Source: an uncultured Cytophagaceae bacterium (lineage in GTDB: Bacteria > Bacteroidota > Bacteroidia > Cytophagales > Spirosomataceae). From it: DNA of 11,402 nucleotides. The position numbers were made by a program, and so were the translations under genes. The stretch lies in NCBI GenBank assembly GCA_938008575.1, contig CALLKB010000219.1:1-11402 (forward strand). Reading direction: 5' to 3'. Below are positions 7,065 to 11,402 of the stretch, one piece after another; the stretch's first letter is position 1; each line of letters starts with the position of its first letter. The notes beneath the pieces were generated by a model, which saw only the letters and a list, made by a program, of their open reading frames with translations, searched no databases and had not been told where the DNA came from.

Positions 7065-8534
7065 ATGCTCGATTCCAACAAATTTCTTTTTGAGGCCTTA
7101 ACATACGATGACGTATTGTTATTACCTGCTTATTCAGAGGTTTTACCTCGTGAGGTTAGCACACAATCTCGCCTAACACGCAACATCACGTTAAATATTC
7201 CGATCGTTTCAGCAGCGATGGATACAGTGACAGAAGCCGACTTAGCTATTGCTCTAGCCCAAGAAGGTGGAATTGGAATCATTCATAAGAACATGACAAT
7301 CGACCAGCAAGCCGCTCAGGTTCGCAAGGTAAAGCGTTCGGAGTCAGGAATGATCATCGATCCCGTTACGTTAAAAGACAACCAAACTTTAGGCGATGCA
7401 CAACGCATCATGAAGGAATTCAAAATTGGTGGCATTCCGGTGATTGACGACAAAGGTCATTTGGTCGGGATTTTGACCAACCGCGATTTACGCTTTCAAA
7501 AGCAAACATCACGTCCTGTAGCTGAAATCATGACCAAAGACAATTTGATCACGGCCAAAGAAGGCATCAGCATGGAAGAAGCCGAGAGCATTTTGCAAGA
7601 ATACAAAATCGAGAAATTGCCTATAATTGACAAAAACGGCAAATTAATCGGTTTGATTACTTATAAAGATATTTTAAAACGTAAGTCGCACCCATTGGCA
7701 TCGAAAGATTCCTTAGGCCGACTACGTGTAGGCGCTGCCGTGGGTGTTACGCCTGATTTATTGGATCGCGTGCAAGCATTAGTGAATGTAGGAGTAGATG
7801 TCATTAGTATTGATACGGCTCACGGACATTCCAAAGGAGTTATTGACGCATTGAAGTCGGTGAAGAAATCCTTCCCTAACTTAGACGTCATTGTAGGAAA
7901 TATTGCAACCGGCGAAGCAGCCGTAGCCTTGGCAAAAGCTGGAGCTGATGCCGTAAAAGTTGGTGTGGGTCCAGGAAGTATTTGCACTACGCGTATCATC
8001 GCCGGTGTGGGTATGCCCCAATTGACCGCAGTTTACGAAGCAGCAAAAGCATTACAAGCATTTGACGTTCCTGTCATCGCAGATGGAGGTATTCGTTATT
8101 CAGGTGATGTGGCGAAAGCTATCGCTGGGGGCGCAAGCACAGTCATGATGGGTTCGTTACTAGCAGGAACCGACGAAGCTCCAGGTGAAATGATTATTTT
8201 GGAAGGACGTAAATTCAAATCCTACCGCGGAATGGGTTCATTGGAGGCAATGGAAGATGGATCGAAAGACCGTTATTTCCAAGATGCGGAAGATGATATC
8301 AAAAAATTAGTCCCAGAAGGAATTGTAGGCCGCGTACCGTTCAAAGGTTCTGTAACTGAAATTCTATACCAAATGGTTGGCGGATTAAAAGCCGGTATGG
8401 GATATTGCGGAGCTTCTTCAATCGAAGCGATGCAACAAGCTAAATTCGTTAAAATCACTTCAGCAGGTGTGAAAGAAAGTCACCCACATGATGTGAGTAT
8501 CTCGAAAGAAGCGCCGAACTATTCAGCGAAATAA
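7065..8534 (+). CDS. guaB: Inosine-5'-monophosphate dehydrogenase
   Basis: GuaB converts IMP to XMP with NAD+, the first committed step of GMP synthesis in the cytoplasm. The 489-residue protein has the full family layout. An N-terminal (beta/alpha)8 half begins with [18 protein letters not shown] (residues 11-28). A tandem CBS (Bateman) insert lies at about 95-205 ([20 protein letters not shown] and [19 protein letters not shown]), and the catalytic half follows. The active-site loop [10 protein letters not shown] places the nucleophile at Cys307. Asp340-Gly-Gly in ADGGIR binds the IMP phosphate region, and the mobile flap contains the catalytic Arg403-Tyr404 pair in DRYFQ. The CBS pair suggests allosteric control by purine nucleotides, as known for the family. 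It is transcribed alone, divergently from nuo, and ends at a strong terminator. Confidence 0.98.
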   Translation: MLDSNKFLFEALTYDDVLLLPAYSEVLPREVSTQSRLTRNITLNIPIVSAAMDTVTEADLAIALAQEGGIGIIHKNMTIDQQAAQVRKVKRSESGMIIDPVTLKDNQTLGDAQRIMKEFKIGGIPVIDDKGHLVGILTNRDLRFQKQTSRPVAEIMTKDNLITAKEGISMEEAESILQEYKIEKLPIIDKNGKLIGLITYKDILKRKSHPLASKDSLGRLRVGAAVGVTPDLLDRVQALVNVGVDVISIDTAHGHSKGVIDALKSVKKSFPNLDVIVGNIATGEAAVALAKAGADAVKVGVGPGSICTTRIIAGVGMPQLTAVYEAAKALQAFDVPVIADGGIRYSGDVAKAIAGGASTVMMGSLLAGTDEAPGEMIILEGRKFKSYRGMGSLEAMEDGSKDRYFQDAEDDIKKLVPEGIVGRVPFKGSVTEILYQMVGGLKAGMGYCGASSIEAMQQAKFVKITSAGVKESHPHDVSISKEAPNYSAK

Positions 8535-8551
8535 GTTTATTGAATGAAATT

Positions 8552-8584
8552 AAAAAGGCCTCGTTTATCGCGAGGCCTTTTTTT
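8552..8584. terminator. Bidirectional intrinsic terminator between guaB and hemE
   Basis: The stem GGCCTCG (8557-8563) pairs with CGAGGCC (8571-8577) around a seven-base loop. A run of five A (8552-8556) lies on the left and seven T (8578-8584) on the right, giving a U-tract in both transcription directions. It ends guaB on the plus strand. On the minus strand the A/T tract includes the hemE stop codon (8583-8585), so the hemE mRNA ends directly after its coding region. Confidence 0.93.
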
Positions 8585-9614
8585 ATGCTTGATAATTCTG
8601 AATCGTATCCACGAAACATTGAACTTTGTCGGGATGAATATCCGGATAAACGCCATGCCCAAGGTTCGCAATATAACGTTGTGTCCCAAAGGCTTTCAAC
8701 ATCGCTTTGGTTTCCGCTTCAACGGTTTTGAAATCTCCATAAAGCGCACAGGGATCTAAATTCCCTTGCAAGGATTTATTGGGGCCAACTAATTTTCGTG
8801 ATTCAGCGATATCCATGTTCCAGTCCAGGCCGATGGTTGCACAATTTAATTGAGCCATTTCTTCACGAGCGAAGAAAGCACCTTTGGCGAAAAGCGTCAC
8901 AGGCACATCTTGAATGGCATCACAAATCTGTTTTAAATAGGGCGTTGAAAAAGCGCTATACTGCACAGGAGATAAAATACCTGCCCAAGAATCAAAAATC
9001 TGCAATAAATTCGCACCCGCTGCAACCTGTGCTTTCAAATAAGCAATGGTGGAATCGGTAATCTTCTGCAATAAGGCATGAGCTAATTCTGGCTCTGCAT
9101 AGAGCATTTTTTTGGCTTGAGAGAACGTTTTGGAACCTTTCCCTTCTACCATGTAACAAAAGATAGTGAATGGAGCACCGGCAAAACCGATCAAAGGAAC
9201 GCGACCTGCAAGTTCTTTTTTGACAATTTTAATGGCATCTAAGACATATTTCAAATCCTCTTCCGGATTTGCATCACGTATTTTCGCTAAATCAGCTTTT
9301 GAACGAATGACATCTGGAAAAACAGGACCTTTTTGCTCTTCCATTAAGTAGGGTAAACCCATCGCTTCAGGAACAACCAAAATATCTGAGAAAATAATTG
9401 CTGCATCTACGCCAAAACGATCAACCGGTTGGATCGTTACCTCCGCCGCCATCTCAGGATTGGTCGCTAAACCTATAAATGAACCTGCTTTCGCACGCAC
9501 TTCACGGTATTCAGGTAAAATCCTGCCCGCTTGTCGCATCACCCAAACAGGTACGCGTTCCACAGGTAATCCCTGCGCAGCGCGAAGGATGAGGTCGTTT
9601 TGTAGTTTTTCCAT
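8583..9614 (-). CDS. hemE: Uroporphyrinogen decarboxylase
   Basis: HemE removes four carboxyl groups from uroporphyrinogen III to give coproporphyrinogen III in cytoplasmic haem synthesis. The 343-residue protein is of normal length. It has the substrate-binding signature [10 protein letters not shown] (residues 22-31, with Arg27 and Arg31), the key aspartate Asp77 in [19 protein letters not shown] (143-150), Tyr154, Ser209 in FDSWAG, and His320 in NLGHGVYPD. These match the known active-site Asp, Tyr, Ser and His of the family by motif. The start is supported because homologues begin only a few residues before the NDLILRAA stretch. No other haem gene is adjacent. A TACCTTTG box ends only seven bases before the ATG, so the transcript may have almost no leader. 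Its stop codon lies inside the shared terminator. Confidence 0.98.
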   Translation of the reverse strand: MEKLQNDLILRAAQGLPVERVPVWVMRQAGRILPEYREVRAKAGSFIGLATNPEMAAEVTIQPVDRFGVDAAIIFSDILVVPEAMGLPYLMEEQKGPVFPDVIRSKADLAKIRDANPEEDLKYVLDAIKIVKKELAGRVPLIGFAGAPFTIFCYMVEGKGSKTFSQAKKMLYAEPELAHALLQKITDSTIAYLKAQVAAGANLLQIFDSWAGILSPVQYSAFSTPYLKQICDAIQDVPVTLFAKGAFFAREEMAQLNCATIGLDWNMDIAESRKLVGPNKSLQGNLDPCALYGDFKTVEAETKAMLKAFGTQRYIANLGHGVYPDIHPDKVQCFVDTIQNYQA

Positions 9615-9621
9615 ACGGGGG

Positions 9622-9629
9622 CAAAGGTA
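9622..9629 (-). promoter_or_regulatory. Putative -7 promoter box of hemE (TACCTTTG on the minus strand)
   Basis: The complement of 9622-9629 reads TACCTTTG, an exact TAnnTTTG match, followed by C as is common in this phylum. Only seven bases separate it from the hemE ATG. No TTG is seen at the -33 distance, where the heptamer repeats now lie. Confidence 0.6.
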
Positions 9630-9639
9630 AGAAAAAAAA

Positions 9640-9678
9640 GTCAGTGGTCAGTTGTCAGTAGACTGTGGTCAGTTAGTT
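9640..9678 (-). repeat. Short, decayed heptamer array on the 3' side of the four-helix-bundle gene
   Basis: The plus strand reads as seven-base units in register from 9644: GTGGTCA, GTTGTCA, GTAGACT, GTGGTCA, GTTAGTT, preceded by GTCA. Three units match those of the long array at 10141-10322 but in the opposite orientation; the third and fifth are degenerate. The 20 bases at 9640-9659 are the exact reverse complement of 10202-10221 and recur at 10279-10298 and 10293-10312. The stop codon of the four-helix-bundle gene lies inside the last unit. Confidence 0.85.
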
Positions 9679-10029
9679 TTTTCGATCTAGCGACTTAGAT
9701 AAACCGAAAAGCATTTTACCAATTTCATCTACCTCCGTAAAATATTGATGCATCTCCAAATCAGAGAAATAACCTAGTTGAAATCCTAGAAAAAGCATAG
9801 ATTTGACCTCACTACAAGAGCCTTTGGCAATATATAAAAACCGATTAAAATCTTTAGGAGTAGACCGATCGAATCCTTCGGCAATATTATTTGAGATTGA
9901 AACTGACGCTCTTCTAATTTGATTTGAATAGCCAAAATCAGGGTGTTTTTCAAAATGCCGGTAAAGCTTTACTGTGATAACAATTGATTTTTGCCAAACA
10001 ATTAAATCTTCAAATTTGAGTACTTTCAT
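9673..10029 (-). CDS. Four-helix-bundle protein (23S rRNA intervening-sequence / bAvd-like family)
   Basis: This 118-residue protein matches the small four-helix-bundle family first described from intervening sequences of 23S rRNA genes and related to the Avd accessory protein of diversity-generating retroelements. Visible family motifs are FEDLIVWQKS (residues 6-15), QIRRASVSISNNIAEGFDRS (37-56), DFNRFLYIAKGSCSEVKSML (60-79) and the C-terminal helix EIGKMLFGLSKSL. The length is typical and the frame is intact. The molecular function of free-standing members is unknown; basic, nucleic-acid-binding pentamers are known for Avd. No reverse transcriptase, template repeat or rRNA sequence lies in the window. 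The gene is bracketed by heptamer repeats, one of which contains its stop codon, and its upstream region holds several palindromes that may control it. Confidence 0.9.
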   Translation of the reverse strand: MKVLKFEDLIVWQKSIVITVKLYRHFEKHPDFGYSNQIRRASVSISNNIAEGFDRSTPKDFNRFLYIAKGSCSEVKSMLFLGFQLGYFSDLEMHQYFTEVDEIGKMLFGLSKSLDRKN

Positions 10030-10035
10030 AGGTAG

Positions 10036-10083
10036 GATTTTGTGTCACACAAAAAACAAATCAACATTTTAAAACACAAAATC
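10036..10083. promoter_or_regulatory. Overlapping inverted repeats upstream of the four-helix-bundle gene
   Basis: A 17-bp palindrome, TTTTGTG-TCA-CACAAAA, lies at 10038-10054, seven bases before the end of the gene's ATG. Its left arm is also part of GATTTTGTGT (10036-10045), which has a perfect 10-bp inverted partner, ACACAAAATC, at 10074-10083. The two pairings compete for the same arm, so the leader could adopt two alternative folds, or the three half-sites could bind a regulator. Confidence 0.45.
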
Positions 10084-10104
10084 TTCACTTATAATCCAAT
10101 TAGA

Positions 10105-10122
10105 ATATCAGTATACTAATAT
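10105..10122. promoter_or_regulatory. 18-bp imperfect palindrome centred on AGTATACT
   Basis: ATAT-C-AGTATACT-A-ATAT is symmetric apart from one base pair. It lies between the long heptamer array and the start of the four-helix-bundle gene, about 80 bases upstream of the ATG, where a promoter or operator could be. It is short and AT-rich, so chance is possible. Confidence 0.3.
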
Positions 10123-10140
10123 GACCGTTGCAATAAATTC

Positions 10141-10322
10141 TGACCACCGACAACTGGCAACTGACAACCGACCACCGACAACTGGCAACTGACAACCGAC
10201 CACTGACAACTGACCACTGACAACTGGCAACTGACCACCGACCACTGACAACTGACAACTGACAACCGACCACTGACAACTGACAACTGACCACTGACAA
10301 CTGACCACTGACAACTGACAAC
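10141..10322 (+). repeat. Long heptamer array: 26 contiguous 7-bp units
   Basis: Exactly 182 bases divide into 26 units of seven with no insertion or deletion, consensus YGRCMAC. By hand count there are 12 TGACAAC, 5 TGACCAC, 4 CGACCAC, 3 TGGCAAC and 2 CGACAAC. Only positions 1, 3 and 5 vary. A four-unit block of 28 bases is exactly duplicated (10148-10175 and 10176-10203). The minus strand has no stop codon in any frame because the unit contains none in that direction, so open frames there are spurious. The array ends nine bases before the engB promoter box. Confidence 0.97.
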
Positions 10323-10331
10323 TATTTTCCC

Positions 10332-10339
10332 TACCTTTG
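10332..10339 (+). promoter_or_regulatory. Putative -7 promoter box of engB (TACCTTTG)
   Basis: TACCTTTG is an exact TAnnTTTG match followed by GCC, identical over ten bases (TACCTTTGCC) to the box in front of hemE. It predicts a start near 10344 and a leader of roughly 17 bases. The -33 position falls in the heptamer array, where no TTG occurs. Confidence 0.65.
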
Positions 10340-10360
10340 CCTTTCATTAACATTCGCCCG

Positions 10361-10978
10361 ATGGCCCAGATTAACGCAAAATTTGTCACAAGCAACACGG
10401 ACTTCAAAAATTGTCCGCCAGCAAGATTCCCCGAGTTTGCCTTTATTGGTCGCTCCAACGTAGGAAAGTCATCCCTCATCAATTCCTTGACTTTTCACAA
10501 AGGTTTAGCCAAAACATCCCAAACCCCAGGAAAAACCCAATTAATCAACCACTTCATTATTGATGAAAAATGGTATTTGGTCGATTTACCTGGATATGGT
10601 TTTGCGAAAGTGAGCAAGGAAAAACGCAAGGAATTCGAAAAAATGATCTTTGATTACCTGATTCACCGCGAAAATCTGACTTGCCTATTCGTGCTTGTAG
10701 ATATTCGCTTGAAGCCTCAAGCAGTGGATATCGAATTCATGAACCGCATGGTAGAAGACGAAATACCTTTTTACATCGTTTTTACGAAAGCAGATAAATT
10801 ATCTCAAAAACAAGTCAACGAAAGCGTCGATTTATACAAAAACTTCCTTCTTGAAATGTGGGACGAACTTCCTCCGATTTTCATCACATCGGCAGAAAAA
10901 CACGTCGGAAGAGAGGATATTTTAAAGAGCATCGAGCAATTAATTCAATCATCCCCTTATAAAATAGGGAAATCTTAA
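10361..10978 (+). CDS. engB: Ribosome biogenesis GTP-binding protein YihA/YsxC (EngB)
   Basis: EngB is an essential TRAFAC-class GTPase needed for late assembly of the large ribosomal subunit. From the ATG at 10361 the protein is 205 residues, the usual family size. The G1 loop GRSNVGKSS lies at 30-38, the G2 region around TSQTPGKTQ at 52-60, G3 as DLPGYG at 75-80, G4 as TKAD at 142-145 and G5 as TSA at 176-178. DLPGYGFAKVSKE is characteristic of this family. An upstream in-frame TTG at 10337 was not used as the start because it overlaps the -7 promoter box. The gene is divergent from hemE, separated from it by the heptamer-flanked unit. Confidence 0.97.
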   Translation: MAQINAKFVTSNTDFKNCPPARFPEFAFIGRSNVGKSSLINSLTFHKGLAKTSQTPGKTQLINHFIIDEKWYLVDLPGYGFAKVSKEKRKEFEKMIFDYLIHRENLTCLFVLVDIRLKPQAVDIEFMNRMVEDEIPFYIVFTKADKLSQKQVNESVDLYKNFLLEMWDELPPIFITSAEKHVGREDILKSIEQLIQSSPYKIGKS

Positions 10979-10986
10979 TACTTTTG
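10979..10986 (+). promoter_or_regulatory. Putative -7 promoter box of the DUF5606 gene (TACTTTTG)
   Basis: TACTTTTG followed by CAGCC is an exact TAnnTTTG match and begins at the base after the engB stop codon (10976-10978). The upstream part of this promoter would lie within the engB coding end. It predicts a leader of about 19 bases. Confidence 0.6.
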
Positions 10987-11009
10987 CAGCCATCATTAGC
11001 TATAAACAC

Positions 11010-11402
11010 ATGGAATTATTAAACGAAGTTGCGCACATTTCTGGTAAACCCGGATTATTTAAAGTGTTAAAACCTACGCGCACAGGAGTAATCGTAGAAA
11101 CACTCGACGCAGCAAAACAAAAATCAGTCGTAGGCGGCCAAACAAGAATTTCTGTCTTGAAAGACATCTCGCTTTACCTTGCCGACCACCAAGATAGCAC
11201 GTTGCCTCTTGCCGATTTGTTTTTACAGATCCATGCAAAATTCCAAGGTTCTTTACCTTTGGAGCCTAAAAAAGCAGCTGATGCAGAATTATTTGCAATC
11301 ATCGCTGATGTAGTTCCTAACTACGATTCAGATCGCGTTTTTGCTTCTGATATCAAGAAAATCTTAAGTTGGTACCTGATTCTTTTCACGTACGTTCCTG
11401 AA
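11010..11402 (+). CDS. DUF5606/DUF6852-family protein, N-terminal part (runs off the window)
   Basis: An open frame of 131 codons starts at the ATG at 11010 and continues beyond the window. It opens with MELLNEVAHISGKPGLFKVL, resembling the DUF5606 domain of Bacteroidota proteins: ISGKPGL-F/Y-K, then a TGVIVETLD strand, then ISVLKDISLYL (about residues 1-58). The second half (about 62-131) has the pattern KKAADAELFAIIADVVPNYD followed by DRVFASDIKKILSWYLIL, consistent with the DUF6852 domain that follows DUF5606. No signal peptide or membrane helix is seen. The function is unknown, and I assign none. Recognition is from memory of the family pattern, and the C-terminal part is not visible. It may be transcribed from its own promoter as well as by read-through from engB. 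Confidence 0.8.
   Translation, partial: MELLNEVAHISGKPGLFKVLKPTRTGVIVETLDAAKQKSVVGGQTRISVLKDISLYLADHQDSTLPLADLFLQIHAKFQGSLPLEPKKAADAELFAIIADVVPNYDSDRVFASDIKKILSWYLILFTYVPE

Larger units (their letters stand above)
9640..10322. mobile_element. Candidate small mobile unit: four-helix-bundle gene between inverted heptamer arrays
   Basis: This segment of 683 bases consists of a short heptamer array, a four-helix-bundle gene, a palindrome-rich upstream region and a long heptamer array inverted relative to the first. It lies between the promoter boxes of the divergent hemE and engB genes, about ten bases from each. The inverted flanks and compact single-gene content suggest a non-autonomous mobile or repetitive unit. 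No transposase and no target-site duplication is visible, so mobility is inference. Confidence 0.45.

Noticed and set aside
9673..10029. True 23S rRNA intervening sequence
   Set aside because: The flanking DNA is hemE and engB control sequence, not rRNA; only the protein family is shared.
10141..10322. CRISPR array
   Set aside because: Units are only 7 bp, directly contiguous, with no unique spacers and no cas genes nearby.
9640..10322. Diversity-generating retroelement, suggested by the Avd-like protein
   Set aside because: No reverse transcriptase, no template/variable repeat pair and no C-type-lectin target gene is present in the window. The repeats are simple heptamers.
9630..10331. Target-site duplication flanking the four-helix-bundle unit
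   Set aside because: The sequences just outside the two arrays show no convincing direct repeat; the only shared flanking sequence is inverted (TACCTTTGCC).
10337..10360. Earlier TTG start for engB, adding eight residues
   Set aside because: The TTG is part of the TACCTTTG promoter box and would lie upstream of the expected transcription start; the ATG at 10361 gives the usual family length.
10100..10482. Two minus-strand open frames through the heptamer array, giving proteins rich in a Ser-Val-Val-Ser-Cys-Gln-Leu repeat
   Set aside because: The seven-base unit has no stop codon in any minus-strand frame, so a 21-base period translates as a seven-residue repeat in every frame. One of the frames also runs antisense into engB. 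No start site or family match supports them.

Overview
The window looks like a chromosomal segment of a Bacteroidota bacterium, probably in or near the Cytophagales (the phylum is fairly secure, the order is a guess). The evidence is the -7 promoter boxes of the TAnnTTTG type in front of several genes, the near absence of Shine-Dalgarno sequences, a short NuoG without a molybdopterin domain, a DUF5606-type protein next to engB, and a moderately AT-rich composition.

Region 1 (1-6865, minus strand) is the front of a respiratory complex I operon in the order nuoA-B-C-D-E-F, a glycosyltransferase gene, nuoG, and the first 31 codons of nuoH. Genes are 0 to 28 bases apart except nuoA-nuoB (47 bases, with a hairpin). 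NuoE, NuoF and NuoG are all present, so this is the NADH-oxidising form. The glycosyltransferase sits between nuoF and nuoG, its ATG directly touching the nuoF stop codon; it has no evident role in complex I.

Region 2 (6866-8585) holds a 199-base divergent control region, guaB (IMP dehydrogenase, plus strand) and a strong bidirectional terminator shared with the convergent hemE. The guaB leader is framed by a perfect 9-bp inverted repeat whose distal arm ends at the base before the start codon.

Region 3 (8583-10341) holds hemE (minus strand) and, upstream of it, a compact unit: a four-helix-bundle (23S rRNA intervening-sequence-type) gene between heptamer repeats that are inverted relative to each other. 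The 5' array is 26 contiguous 7-bp units with no indel; the 3' array is a short, decayed set of about five. The unit ends 9-10 bases from two outward-facing TACCTTTG promoter boxes, those of hemE and engB. This is the most element-like part of the window.

Region 4 (10332-11402, plus strand) holds engB/ysxC (ribosome-assembly GTPase) and the start of a DUF5606-family gene with its own promoter box, which begins at the base after the engB stop codon.

Most genes are housekeeping: NADH oxidation, GMP synthesis, haem synthesis and ribosome assembly. The unexplained parts are the heptamer-flanked unit, the guaB leader repeat, and the glycosyltransferase in the nuo operon.
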